Source: Stentor roeselii (taxonomy: Eukaryota > Ciliophora > Heterotrichea > Heterotrichida > Stentoridae). From it: a stretch of 64,000 nucleotides of DNA. The stretch spans positions 62,001 to 126,000 of the forward strand of contig RSEH01000073.1 in NCBI GenBank assembly GCA_006503475.1. Direction: 5' to 3'. Below, one piece after another: positions 48,514-58,684 of this stretch (positions within the stretch are counted from its first letter, which is position 1; each line of letters opens with the position of its first letter). Under the pieces are notes generated by a model. It was not told where the DNA came from, did no database searches, and saw only the letters and a program-made list of their open reading frames with translations. The position numbers were made by a program, and so were the translations under genes.

Positions 48514-50010
48514 CTATTCAACTTTCGAGCAGAGTCTAAATAAATCACTTAATGTGATTTCTGTACTGTCTTCTAAATCACAGTGAAAATTCGCACAAAA
48601 AACGGGAAAGTCTGAAAGAAAATCTGGAGAAAGGACTAGTTTTTTTAAGGAACCTGCTGATATCTTCCCTTTGCCTGTCAGGTCGAGAAGTTGAAAAACT
48701 TCGTGACATTGACTTGAAATCGCTTTTGAATCTGATGTGGAAGATTTGGGACTTTTTCGGTTTTTTATGGAATAAGAAGCGTTTTGAGAGGGCTTTTTTG
48801 ATGACGGGCTTGAAGGGTCTGTCTTGATCTGCATTGAGAAGTTGGTACCGGAAGCCTCCCATTCAGAGGCTTTTTCTAAAAAGGTGGCGAAATCGAGTTT
48901 TTCGCTGTGGCTTACGTCGAGGCTGCTTAACATTTCAGCTAGGTTTAAGTTTTGGCTTTCGTTTTGCTCTAAGAAATGTTTTATGTTCTCAGAGTCTATG
49001 AAACCTGACTTCTCGGTGTCCATCACGTCGAACATTTCTTTGCACTCGCCCATTAGGTCTGAAGGACTTTTCTTGGATTGGCCTAAAATTGGACTGAACT
49101 GCTGAAGAGACTCTTTGTGAAGGTTGCTTGAAATAAACCCAACAAAGCTCTCAAAGTCTAAAGACTCAATTTTATCAATTTCCAGTTCTTTAATCCTACT
49201 AAACATCGTTGAATTCGAAAAGTGACTCGAATCAATAAAAGCTCTAAACTCATTCTGATTGAGAACCTCATGTCCCGTTGCAACTCTATCAAAAAACTCT
49301 TTAATCTCATTCATTTCCGCATGACTAATTCCAGGAATTTTCTTCAAGTTGCTTTTCCCTTCAGCTATTTTATCCTTTAAAGTAATTTCTTTAACTTTCA
49401 CATACTCTTCAGCTCTGGCTTTCTTCAAAGGTCCTCTAAAAGTCTTTTCCTCAATCAATTCCTCAGCAAGTACAAAAGTGACAGAAGATCCAAAAGGGTT
49501 ATTCAAGCATCCAGGGTCTTCATTGAAGCTGATTCCGACGTATTTAAAAGATTTATTCATCAGGACTTTAAAAGCCTGTCTCTTCGAGTCCCCGTCGCTA
49601 AGCAGACATTTGATAAGCACATCATTCGGATCCCCTCCACCAAAAGAATGAACTTCCAACAACTGTCCTGCCCAGACGCAATGTTTAGAAGCTGCCAGTT
49701 CTAAGTCACTTTGACTAAGAGTTTCTTGTGTGAAAGAATGGAGTTTGTTAAGTTTCAAGTTTTGAGAATGGCTTAGTCTGAACAGGCCTTCACTCCAAAG
49801 CAGCTCAGGTCCTGGCAGATGTGAAGAAAGCGTTTCGATCAAAAAGTCTAAACTTGCCTGGCCTTCTATTGTCGGGAAAGGAGGACAGTTCGGAAGGACC
49901 AGGTCTTTGCCTTGAAAGAAGTTTTTCCAATGGTGCAGGTTTGAGGAGTACTCCTGTGGATTCGCTCGGCAATGGTTGAGTTCTTCTAATATCGAGGACT
50001 CGATGCTCAT
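48514..50010 (-). CDS. CAP/SCP-domain protein with C-terminal EF-hand region
   Basis: 498 residues. Residues about 5-190 are a CAP (SCP/PR-1) domain: MSIESSILEELNHCRANPQEYSS, ...CVWAGQLLEVHSFGGGDPND, KYVGISFNEDP and VTFVLAEEL. No signal peptide precedes it, unlike most CAP proteins, so it is probably cytosolic. The C-terminal half has EF-hand-like loops, the best being FDVMDTEKSGFIDSENIKHF (about 335), then SSLDVSHSEKLDFATFL and FQLLDLTGKGKISAGSLKKL; the second and third lack several ligands. CAP plus EF-hands in one chain suggests Ca2+-tuned lipid or protein binding. The start lies 73 bp from the next gene's stop. Confidence 0.87.
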   Translation of the reverse strand: MSIESSILEELNHCRANPQEYSSNLHHWKNFFQGKDLVLPNCPPFPTIEGQASLDFLIETLSSHLPGPELLWSEGLFRLSHSQNLKLNKLHSFTQETLSQSDLELAASKHCVWAGQLLEVHSFGGGDPNDVLIKCLLSDGDSKRQAFKVLMNKSFKYVGISFNEDPGCLNNPFGSSVTFVLAEELIEEKTFRGPLKKARAEEYVKVKEITLKDKIAEGKSNLKKIPGISHAEMNEIKEFFDRVATGHEVLNQNEFRAFIDSSHFSNSTMFSRIKELEIDKIESLDFESFVGFISSNLHKESLQQFSPILGQSKKSPSDLMGECKEMFDVMDTEKSGFIDSENIKHFLEQNESQNLNLAEMLSSLDVSHSEKLDFATFLEKASEWEASGTNFSMQIKTDPSSPSSKKPSQNASYSIKNRKSPKSSTSDSKAISSQCHEVFQLLDLTGKGKISAGSLKKLVLSPDFLSDFPVFCANFHCDLEDSTEITLSDLFRLCSKVE

Positions 50011-50082
50011 TTATATAGATTTCACCTGTTTGATGAAATTTGATAAAACATGTTTTGAGGACTTTCATAAATCATTAGTTAT

Positions 50083-50658
50083 TTATACATTCGCTTCTTT
50101 CAAGTGACTTTGAAGGTCTTTCAGAAGTTCTTGCTTCAAGAGATTAAAATGAAGAAGCAAAGGGTCAGACTTCCAGACTCTCACAGGTTTACTTTGTTTG
50201 AAGTAATCAAAGGCGAAAATCACTTGTTTTTTCTCAGAGGTTTCTTCTTTTGCTAATATTTTTGCCTCTTCTTGAGCGAGTTCTAAAGAAACTTCTAAGG
50301 TTTTGATCTTTTTGTCTTTTTCTTTCATGAGAATTGGAACGTCTTTGACTGTGTCTAACTCGATTTGAAGGGTTTCTAACTTTTCTGATAGTTTTTGGTG
50401 AATGTTGTTTAATGCGATTAACTCTTGTTCTTGAGTCATCAACTGCATTTTATAGTCGATTGGCTTTAAGAGAAGAGGATTTTTTGTTTCTTGACTTGGA
50501 ATTGTTCGGTTTGGAAGGTTTGCCAATTGGGTAAATACTTTTGGAGCTGGAAAGATTGAATAGTGAGACTGAGGGTTTTCGCGGAACTCCTCTGATCTTG
50601 GGGATAGTTCTTCTGGAGACATTGTTACTGGAAGCTTTAGTATTGGTATTGAGGACAT
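50083..50658 (-). CDS. coiled-coil protein
   Basis: 191 residues. A Pro/Ser-rich N terminus (1-70) is followed by one coiled coil (about 78-145, QEQELIALNNIHQKLSEKLE onward) and a short C-terminal helix (LLLHFNLLKQELLKDLQSHL). No catalytic motif and no recognised family. It is divergent from the guanylyl cyclase gene across 259 bp that must hold both promoters. Confidence 0.75.
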   Translation of the reverse strand: MSSIPILKLPVTMSPEELSPRSEEFRENPQSHYSIFPAPKVFTQLANLPNRTIPSQETKNPLLLKPIDYKMQLMTQEQELIALNNIHQKLSEKLETLQIELDTVKDVPILMKEKDKKIKTLEVSLELAQEEAKILAKEETSEKKQVIFAFDYFKQSKPVRVWKSDPLLLHFNLLKQELLKDLQSHLKEANV

Positions 50659-50917
50659 TTATCTTATAATCATAATAAGTTAGATGAGAAGAAAGTTGAA
50701 AATTTAAAAATAACCCTGGGAAGATTAGAAGGTTTTGGATGGGATTGAAACTGAATCCAAACCCTAAAGTCCATATTCAACTTTTCTTCCATCTCAATTT
50801 TCATTCCATTTACAATAAATAGATTAACTCATCACATTAACCACTAAATCCAGTCAATCCAGTTAAAAAATCACCTTTTCTCCTAATTCAACTAAATCTC
50901 TCTCTGTTACAATAAAT

Positions 50918-53900
50918 ATGAAAGTCGAAAATCCAGACCTATCTGAAAAAGGCATCCGGTACATCGAACTCCAAGGAACCTCAGAAGTGGTTCATTCAAC
51001 ATATCCAGAAAACAAAATAAAAACCTCAAAATACTCGATTTTCAATTTCCTTCCTAAAACTCTTTTCAAAATCCTGACAAATCCAATGATGATCTGGTTT
51101 TTTCTATTATCAGGCCTAGAACTAAGCACTCTGAACGAAAACATCTCAAACCGTTTCGGAACATTTATTCCTTTTGTATTACTTGTCATGAGTGGAATGA
51201 TTCAAGAAGCTTTCAACGATTACTTCCGTCATAAATTCGATTCCAAACTGAATAAGGCAGTCGTTCGGGTTTGGGACGGTAACGGTTTCGTAGTCATGGA
51301 ATCAGAGAAAATAAAGGTTGGAAGTATTGTCTTGGTTTTAAATAACGAGACCCTTCCATGTGATATGCTTATTTTAGCCTCAGGAAACGCTGAACATGAA
51401 AGTTATATGGAATCCACAAATATATTTGGAGAATTTTCATTGAAAATAAAACATGCAGTTAAAGAACTTCAGATCATTTTAGAATCTTTGCAGGTAGATG
51501 AAGCTGCTGCTAAGTTGAAAAGTTTAAATGAAGAAATTTTTGTACCATTGCCTAATGAAAATTTTAAAAGCTTTAAAGGGTTTCTTAAAATGAGGGTCTA
51601 TGCCAGGAGGACTGTCTTGGCTGTTGATAATTTGGCGCTTAGGCAGACGAGACTTATTAATACTCCTTGGATTTTTGGAGCTTGCTTGTATGCTGGACAT
51701 GATACTAAAATGTTTCAAAATCGCAAGGAGGTTGTGAAGAGGCCTAGGATTTTTAGGACTTTGGATAAGCTTTCTGTTGTTTTGTTTTTGGTTGCGGTTT
51801 TGGTGACCATCTGCAACACAATAGCTTATAGCCTATCAGATTCCTCTCTGCCCTACACATGGCAAGAAATCCTTTCAAGCAGCATAATCTTATTCGGCCA
51901 TTTGATTCCAATATCACTAATTCTATCATTCGAAATAATCCAGATCTCAATCGCTCCTTTACTTCAGAAGTCTTCATCAATTCTATTGAAAAACCCTTCC
52001 TTATTTCCAAATCTAGGAATGGTTGAGTACATTCTCGCTGAAAAATCAGGAACATTAACAGAAAACGACCTGCATATCTCCTTTTGTTTGATATCTGACA
52101 CAGTCTACTGGGAAAAAAATCACTCTGACTCAGGACTTCAAAGACTTTCATCGAATGTTAATCCTGAATTTGAGTTGTTTGAAGAAACGAGCACTTATAG
52201 CTCGATGAATGAACTTGCTGAACTTTTTGCTGCTGGATGTGAAGATATGAAAACTTTTCATTTCATTATGGCTATGGCTGTTTGCAACTTGGCTTTTAAG
52301 TCAGATAATGATTATATCGCTTTGACTGCCCACGACCGTGAACTAGCCAAAGGTGCAGAAAAACTAGGCATCAAATTACTCGGCCGTGACCTCGAGGTAG
52401 TTTTCGTAGAAGTCCTAGGCAAAGAGCTATGTTTCGACGTTTTAGGTTTCCAGCAGTTCAGTTCATTTAAAAAGCGTTCAAGAATCGCATTAAGAAACCG
52501 TGAAACCAACGAATGTCTTCTTTACATAAAAGGCAACCGAGAAGCGATGCTTCCAGTTCTCCAAGATTTCAACACAACAGAAGAGCATCGTTTCGAAGGT
52601 TTCAGTACTTTGTACTTCGGGTTTAAACAACTGAGCAACGTTGAAAGTCGCATGTTTTTCCAAGAATATCAAACAGCAAAGCAGTCCCCTGTGAACGCAG
52701 ATGGAAGAATGGAGAACATTTTCGAGAAATTCGAAAAAAAACTTGAATTTTTAGGAATCGCTGGACTTGAAGACCCAGTCAGTTCAGCGACTCAGAAGAC
52801 AATAAAAAGTTTAAAAGAAGCTGGGATTAAAATCTGGATTTTAAGTGGCGATTCAGAAGAAGCGACTTTAGGGGCTGGGTTATCTGCAGGTTTGTATACT
52901 TTAGCTGACCCTGTCTTGAGGTTGAATGAATTTACCTCTGAACTTGACTTTTTGACTGTTGTCCAGGATTACATTGAAAAAGGAATTTTTGATGCAGATG
53001 AACTTCACAGTAACTCTTCATTAAACGACTCGAATAAAAACGACATGAAACCTGAGTTTTATAAAGAAGAACCGGAAAAGTCTACTTCAAGAAGAACTGA
53101 CCGTGAAAGTCGCATGACTGACTTTTCGAAAGGAATAAGTATTAATCACAGAAATGAACTTCCAGGACTTACCAGGTCCAAATCTCGACTTCTCAGTAAG
53201 GTAAGAAGGTCGACAGTAAACCCTTTCATCTCAAAAATAACAATGAGACCTCGAAAAAAGACAAAACTAAAAAAAATGTACAACCCCGAAAACATCAACT
53301 ACGTCCTATCAATTGACCACACAGCTCTAGAGTACTCGATGTGCTCGAAACAACATACAAAGTACTTCATTTCATTACTTTTCGCTGCGAAGTTCGTTTG
53401 TTTTCACTCGTTATTCCCTGACCAAAAAGCGAAAATCGTGAAAATCTTGAAACATTTTTTTAGTTTCAACCCTTTTGTCCTCGCAGTTGGAAATGGAGTG
53501 AGTGACTTTCAAATGGTTCAAGAAGCTGATGTCGGTGTCAGCGTCGTGCCTGAGGTCAGCAGGACTCAACCGAGTGACGGCGATTTATTGATTTCTCATT
53601 TCAGTCAATTGAAACCTTTACTGTTGATGCATGGTCATGGACAATACATCCAAGTGTCTAAAATGGTTCTTTTATCAATTTATGCAATGGTTCTCATTGA
53701 AGTTGAACTTTTTTTATATAATGCTGTCAGTGGTTTCTCGTCATTTTCAGTCATTCAAAGCGAATTTGTTGTGATTTATCGACTTGTTGTCTCTGTGGTG
53801 CCCATCTCTGGAATCTGTCTGCTGGATAATGACGCAGTTTCAACGCGAATCACTCCTCAAGCTTATAAAGCTGGAATTTTTAATTCAGTTTTGACTTGGA

Positions 53901-56900
53901 AAAAAATTGCAGCTTTTGCATTTTTAGGACTTGTTCAGGGTGCTGCTACTTTTGTGTTGACTTTCGTTCCTTTTTATAATATCTGTGAGAAAGGATGGGC
54001 ACAGGAGTCACTTGCGATGGGTGGAAGTATGATGATTATTTTGTTTTTTACTGTTTTTGCATCTAGCTTGGTGGAAACTTACACGTTTTACTTTAAGACT
54101 GTTGTTGTTTATGTCGTTGCTTTTGCGTTGATAGTGCTGGTTACTGTTCCGATTTCTTATTCTCATACTCAAGTGCAGTTTTATCTTGAGCTGCTTGGAG
54201 AGGACTCAACTGTTTGGATTATTATTTGCTTTAACACCTTGTTGAATGTAGCTATTTCTTATATTTTCAAGACTATTAGATATGTTTTCGTTCCTGGAGT
54301 ACTTGAAAAGGTTAGACTTGAAAAACCTGATGTGAGTCTTCATAGTAAAACTAGGTTGAAAAAATATAGAAATAGCTTGAAAAATGTGTTTCGTGAGTCA
54401 AGTGTTTTGAATAATAATATCGTTCATGACTCTGAAAAATTCAATGAAAAGATTTTGAAGTTTGAGTCGGAGTATCGAGAAAATATTTATCAAGATGATA
54501 AAATCACTGAATATTCGAAACTTTACAAGATAATTTTATTGATTTCAGGACTGGGTTCACTAGCTTATAGTTTACATTCGATATTTTCGTACTCCCTGTC
54601 AAGAACTTCAGTTATTTATCATGTATTATTTGCCCTTAGCCTACTGTGTCCCTTTGTCTACCCTTTCATCAATAGACTTCAGCCATACACCTCAAATTTC
54701 ACAATCATTCTCTTCCTTCTAATCCACATTTTTTACTTTTTCAGCGACTTACTACTAGAATCTCGAACCTCTCTAAACATTTACTGTTACCTACCCGTGC
54801 TATTCGTGATCGGTTTCAGTAACTTCTGGTTAAAAATGACAATCACAAGTATAACCAGCAGTGTTTTCATCATAATTTCTCTTGGTTTCTACAGCCAAAG
54901 TTTTCCATCAGGCAGAAAAGCCGATGTGATAATAAGTTACCTGATCCTTTACTCCTCAATCCTAACACTTGCCAGTTATGCAAGTTACTTAATCGACCAT
55001 TCAGGCCGTTTAGAGTTCAACCTGGTTCAAAAGGTGCAAATCGAGATCCAAAAGACAAAAAACATCCTCGGGTACCTTCTTCCATCCTTCGTACGTCAAA
55101 GAGTAAAACAAGGCATTCGTTACATTTCAGACAATCAAGGAATAGTAAGTGTAATCTTCTGCGACATCTACAACTTCGAAGACCTTCTCCAACATTACAA
55201 GTCCAACGAGTTGATAACTTTCCTCGATGAGCTTTTCGCGAAAATCGACCAAAAATGCACATCATCAGGTTGTACAAAAATCGAAACAGTTGGAAAGACT
55301 TACATGGCTTGTGCAGGGCTGAAAGACACTGAAGGAGAAATCGATGCATCATTATCAGCTGTTTCTCATGCTCGTCGTGCAGTTGAGATGGGAATCGCGA
55401 TAATTAACTTGTGTGAGAATACTTTTCTGAAGAACAACCAAACGTTGAAAGTAAAAATCGGGATCAACACTGGCCTTGTCACTGCTGGAGTCGTTGGTTT
55501 CCATAAGCCGCAGTTTTCGTTGGTAGGGGACACAGTGAATACCGCCAGTCGAATGGCTGCCTTGTGCCCTGGACCGAACCAGATCCAGATCTCGGAATCG
55601 ACTCGGAATTACATGCGGGACACTTCTGGATTGACCTTCACACAAAACATGATAACCGCGAAAGGCAAAGGAAAAATGTTGACTTATATCGTTTCTATTC
55701 AGGTAAAAGAAGTAAAAACTAACTCTGCTTCTTTTAGTAGCTTCGAAGCACTGAGTCATGGAAAGGAAACTAAAAAAATGACTTTTTATCAAATTAATAG
55801 CTCACATAAAGATACTGTTAATAGAAGAAGCTCTGCTATTGATAACTTGAATGAAGTTATCTTGGAAGAAGCTGGAGAGTTTAGGAAATTGGAAACTCAG
55901 CAACTTCAGGAAATCAAGGTTTTTGGACTTGGCTTCTCGGAGAATAAAGCGGAAAAAGAGTTTAGGACTGAATGTTGCGAGATGAATAAGGGCATCTTGG
56001 TCCTTGGACTTTCTTTAAGAGGCTTCTGTGATTTTGTTTTTCTGGTTTTAGCTGTTGCAAGAGCAGGGTATTCAGGAAAAGTCGCGTATTTCACGATGAT
56101 TAAACTGGTGGTTGAACTTACTGCATTTTTTGTGATTTCTGTGAAATTTCGAAGGAATATTAAAAGTTTTAGCTTTGCTTGGACTTTGGCCGGGTTTTAC
56201 CTGTTGGCTGGATTTTTGCGACTTTTTGATTTCGAGCAAGATAGCCAAGTGGTGTTTATTGATTACTTGCTTTACATGCTACAAGCGGCTTTATGCAGTG
56301 CTTTGATGTTTAATTCCCTGTTTTGGTCGATATCTCTTATAGCGCTTTGCCAGGTGATAATATCTTCAACAGTAGAACACATGAACAGTCAAACAATTAT
56401 TTCAAGTCTTATCTTTTTGTGTTCCCTTTTATTTACCCTGTATTCACGTGAAAGAAAACTAAGGATTTTCTCGAGAATCAAGGCAGCAGCGGAAAAAGAA
56501 CTTTCCAGGACTGACGAGCTTCTTCACAAAATGATGCCAAAGAATGTGGTTGACATGTTGAAGGACCAGAATCATGTCACTGAAGATATTCAGGATGTGA
56601 GTATTTTATATGCTGATATTGCAGGGTTCACACAGTGGTCTTCGGATAAACTGCCTGATGAAGTCGTCAGCATGCTTTCAAACCTTTTCACTGAGTTCGA
56701 CCATCAGTGCGTCATTCATGATGTTTATAAAGTTCATACTATTGGAGATTGTTATGTTGCACTTGGGTATACTGGAAATACTAGCAGGTCTGTCACTACT
56801 GAATGTTTCAATCTTGCTATGTTTGCTTTGCAACTTGTTTCTACTATTCATGAAGTTAATGAGAAACATGGGATTAACTTGAATATGAGAATTGGAATTC

Positions 56901-57160
56901 ATACTGGGAATATCATTGGAGGTATTGCAGGAACTAATATTGTTCGATATGATATTTATGGAAAAGACGTGCTCCTTGCTAATAAAATGGAAAGTTCGGG
57001 GCAATTAGGAAAAGTTCACATCAGCGCCACTACCAAGAAAATGCTTCAAAATCGATACCCTGACCACTTTCTTTTCATCGCTGGTGAAAAGGTAAAATCT
57101 CCTATCACAGAAGAAGAAATTGAGACTTTTTTCTTAGAATTAAATAATAATGGAATGTGA
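50918..57160 (+). CDS. P4-type-ATPase-like / guanylyl cyclase fusion
   Basis: 2080 residues, no intron needed. The N-terminal ~1200 residues have the P4-ATPase (flippase) plan, but the phosphorylation motif reads EKSGTLTEND, with Glu375 in place of the phosphorylated Asp. The GDGxND motif is GNGVSDFQM (about 858), so the pump part is probably dead. Then come two sets of about six membrane segments, each ending in a class III cyclase domain. C1 (about 1405-1590) has one metal Asp (D1416), Lys1460 where the second should be, the guanine-type Glu1456 and Ser1534, and Asn1541/Arg1545. C2 (about 1890-2070) has both metal Asp (D1900, D1944) but Leu and Lys for Asn/Arg. The site is complementary and inverted relative to mammalian adenylyl cyclases, as known for ciliate and apicomplexan guanylyl cyclases. 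Confidence 0.95.
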   Translation: MKVENPDLSEKGIRYIELQGTSEVVHSTYPENKIKTSKYSIFNFLPKTLFKILTNPMMIWFFLLSGLELSTLNENISNRFGTFIPFVLLVMSGMIQEAFNDYFRHKFDSKLNKAVVRVWDGNGFVVMESEKIKVGSIVLVLNNETLPCDMLILASGNAEHESYMESTNIFGEFSLKIKHAVKELQIILESLQVDEAAAKLKSLNEEIFVPLPNENFKSFKGFLKMRVYARRTVLAVDNLALRQTRLINTPWIFGACLYAGHDTKMFQNRKEVVKRPRIFRTLDKLSVVLFLVAVLVTICNTIAYSLSDSSLPYTWQEILSSSIILFGHLIPISLILSFEIIQISIAPLLQKSSSILLKNPSLFPNLGMVEYILAEKSGTLTENDLHISFCLISDTVYWEKNHSDSGLQRLSSNVNPEFELFEETSTYSSMNELAELFAAGCEDMKTFHFIMAMAVCNLAFKSDNDYIALTAHDRELAKGAEKLGIKLLGRDLEVVFVEVLGKELCFDVLGFQQFSSFKKRSRIALRNRETNECLLYIKGNREAMLPVLQDFNTTEEHRFEGFSTLYFGFKQLSNVESRMFFQEYQTAKQSPVNADGRMENIFEKFEKKLEFLGIAGLEDPVSSATQKTIKSLKEAGIKIWILSGDSEEATLGAGLSAGLYTLADPVLRLNEFTSELDFLTVVQDYIEKGIFDADELHSNSSLNDSNKNDMKPEFYKEEPEKSTSRRTDRESRMTDFSKGISINHRNELPGLTRSKSRLLSKVRRSTVNPFISKITMRPRKKTKLKKMYNPENINYVLSIDHTALEYSMCSKQHTKYFISLLFAAKFVCFHSLFPDQKAKIVKILKHFFSFNPFVLAVGNGVSDFQMVQEADVGVSVVPEVSRTQPSDGDLLISHFSQLKPLLLMHGHGQYIQVSKMVLLSIYAMVLIEVELFLYNAVSGFSSFSVIQSEFVVIYRLVVSVVPISGICLLDNDAVSTRITPQAYKAGIFNSVLTWKKIAAFAFLGLVQGAATFVLTFVPFYNICEKGWAQESLAMGGSMMIILFFTVFASSLVETYTFYFKTVVVYVVAFALIVLVTVPISYSHTQVQFYLELLGEDSTVWIIICFNTLLNVAISYIFKTIRYVFVPGVLEKVRLEKPDVSLHSKTRLKKYRNSLKNVFRESSVLNNNIVHDSEKFNEKILKFESEYRENIYQDDKITEYSKLYKIILLISGLGSLAYSLHSIFSYSLSRTSVIYHVLFALSLLCPFVYPFINRLQPYTSNFTIILFLLIHIFYFFSDLLLESRTSLNIYCYLPVLFVIGFSNFWLKMTITSITSSVFIIISLGFYSQSFPSGRKADVIISYLILYSSILTLASYASYLIDHSGRLEFNLVQKVQIEIQKTKNILGYLLPSFVRQRVKQGIRYISDNQGIVSVIFCDIYNFEDLLQHYKSNELITFLDELFAKIDQKCTSSGCTKIETVGKTYMACAGLKDTEGEIDASLSAVSHARRAVEMGIAIINLCENTFLKNNQTLKVKIGINTGLVTAGVVGFHKPQFSLVGDTVNTASRMAALCPGPNQIQISESTRNYMRDTSGLTFTQNMITAKGKGKMLTYIVSIQVKEVKTNSASFSSFEALSHGKETKKMTFYQINSSHKDTVNRRSSAIDNLNEVILEEAGEFRKLETQQLQEIKVFGLGFSENKAEKEFRTECCEMNKGILVLGLSLRGFCDFVFLVLAVARAGYSGKVAYFTMIKLVVELTAFFVISVKFRRNIKSFSFAWTLAGFYLLAGFLRLFDFEQDSQVVFIDYLLYMLQAALCSALMFNSLFWSISLIALCQVIISSTVEHMNSQTIISSLIFLCSLLFTLYSRERKLRIFSRIKAAAEKELSRTDELLHKMMPKNVVDMLKDQNHVTEDIQDVSILYADIAGFTQWSSDKLPDEVVSMLSNLFTEFDHQCVIHDVYKVHTIGDCYVALGYTGNTSRSVTTECFNLAMFALQLVSTIHEVNEKHGINLNMRIGIHTGNIIGGIAGTNIVRYDIYGKDVLLANKMESSGQLGKVHISATTKKMLQNRYPDHFLFIAGEKVKSPITEEEIETFFLELNNNGM

Positions 57161-58139
57161 AGATTGTCATATTCATACAAGTACAGTTTTTTGTCTAGGG
57201 TGTAAAAAACATATGTGCTTGAAATGTGAGCAAGGAAAACACCCAAACAACCACCAAGTCGTATCTGCTGAAACAAAGGTCTTGTGCTCTGATCATCAGC
57301 AGCCTTGCGATTTATTTTGTGAGGATTGTGATAAGTTACTTTGCAGCTTTTGCACCAAAATTCATCATTCTTCTTTTCACAGCATTCAGTCTTTGATCTC
57401 AACTTTTAGGAAAAAATTCAGCCAGATACATGCGATACTCAATGAAAAAGGATATGCGAAAAAAGCTTTGATAGAAGCTCAGATTGAATATAGGAAAAAT
57501 CAGCTCCAAGATCTTATTAGAGAGTATTCTAACCTTGAAAAAGAAATTCAGGATACACACTCAGCCATGAGTAAAAGACTTGAACTTCATGTGGCGCCTA
57601 CTTTGAAAGCTTTGAAAGAAAGCTGGGCAGAGTTGAACGAAGACATCGAAGGCTTATCAAACGCTGTAAATCTAACCGAAACCGTTTCAAAGTACACCTT
57701 CCTAAGCAAATACAAAACCCTAATCAACACGATTTTATCCATAAAGACAAAAGGTCTAAGACCCGAGCAAAACGTAGACTTCAGCCTAATCCCCTGCGAG
57801 CTTCAAGAATGGAACGAGCGAGCTCGAGTATGCATGAGTCTAGAACTGCTAAACCAAAAGAAAAACGAGATCCTCTGGGACATCTGGACAGGAACCGTGG
57901 TGAACACAGACGCTGCAGTGGCTCGAGAAGTCACTCAATGGTCACGTCTCACAGACCAGTTCCTCGAAAGAGTCAAGAAAATGGCTCAAGAATGTTTTTT
58001 CTGTAAACTTCCTCTAAACAGTGAAAATGTTAACTCAGAATGCAGAATGAACTCAAGAGAACTCGCAATTTACTCAAGTGACTTAAAAGTCCCTTCGAGA
58101 CATCTCGGCTCAGGATATCATTATTTTGTTAAAAAGTAA
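57150..58139 (+). CDS. B-box zinc-finger protein (TRIM-like without RING)
   Basis: 329 residues. Two zinc-binding B-box-like modules open the protein: CEDCHIHTSTVFCLGCKKHM...C...H...H (2-35) and CSDHQQPCDLFCEDCDKLLC followed by C and two His (about 46-78). A coiled coil (about 85-165) and a helical C terminus follow, with a late CFFCKLP pair. B-box/coiled-coil proteins act as oligomeric scaffolds; without RING, ligase activity is not expected. The ATG at 57150 is the first after an in-frame stop and lies inside the last codons of the cyclase gene, giving an 11-nt same-strand overlap. Confidence 0.88.
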   Translation: MECEDCHIHTSTVFCLGCKKHMCLKCEQGKHPNNHQVVSAETKVLCSDHQQPCDLFCEDCDKLLCSFCTKIHHSSFHSIQSLISTFRKKFSQIHAILNEKGYAKKALIEAQIEYRKNQLQDLIREYSNLEKEIQDTHSAMSKRLELHVAPTLKALKESWAELNEDIEGLSNAVNLTETVSKYTFLSKYKTLINTILSIKTKGLRPEQNVDFSLIPCELQEWNERARVCMSLELLNQKKNEILWDIWTGTVVNTDAAVAREVTQWSRLTDQFLERVKKMAQECFFCKLPLNSENVNSECRMNSRELAIYSSDLKVPSRHLGSGYHYFVKK

Positions 58140-58156
58140 GTTTTATATAACTTTTA

Positions 58157-58684
58157 ATGAACTGCAACAACAGCGACTTCTTAACACCTAAAACTTTCTC
58201 TAAAAGTGAAGCAGGTCTCGGTTTTCCAAGGATTTTTTCAAGTAATTCTCAGGTCAAGCCCATCAGAAATTTACTTTCAGGTACTCAAAAAACTCGAAAA
58301 CTCTTTGTTGTAAAAGAAAAACAAAAGGAAATAATTAAAAACAATCAAATCCTCTTAGCGAAAATGCTTGAAATCGAAAAAAACCCTTCATTTTTCCTTG
58401 TTGCCTGTGCTGACCAGTCACGAAAGTGCTCAGAAAAGGTGAAAAATAGAGCGAAACTCAGAAAGACCGACTTTTCCTTTAAGGAAAAGCTGAAAAGTGT
58501 GAAATCTTGCTATAGTTTTAAAAAGTTCGAAAAGGACTACGAAAAAAACTCAAAAAAACTGAACTATTCTTATGCTTCTAACCCGCAGTTGAAGTCTCAC
58601 AAAATAATGATGAAAAAACTTGATAAAATGATGCAGCGAGAACTGAAAAGACAGGCGGATCTGAGACATATGCAGCTTGTTTGA
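58157..58684 (+). CDS. small basic protein, possibly CFAP97-like
   Basis: 175 residues, very Lys-rich. The stretch EKQKEIIKNNQILLAKMLEI (about 55-75) recalls the short ENQxLLxK helix of CFAP97/hemingway proteins of cilia, but nothing else confirms it. The remainder is basic, helical and repetitive (KMMQRELKRQADLRHMQ). It starts 17 bp after the B-box gene and its TGA is followed at once by the complement of the p24 stop, with no spacer between the two convergent genes. Confidence 0.7.
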   Translation: MNCNNSDFLTPKTFSKSEAGLGFPRIFSSNSQVKPIRNLLSGTQKTRKLFVVKEKQKEIIKNNQILLAKMLEIEKNPSFFLVACADQSRKCSEKVKNRAKLRKTDFSFKEKLKSVKSCYSFKKFEKDYEKNSKKLNYSYASNPQLKSHKIMMKKLDKMMQRELKRQADLRHMQLV

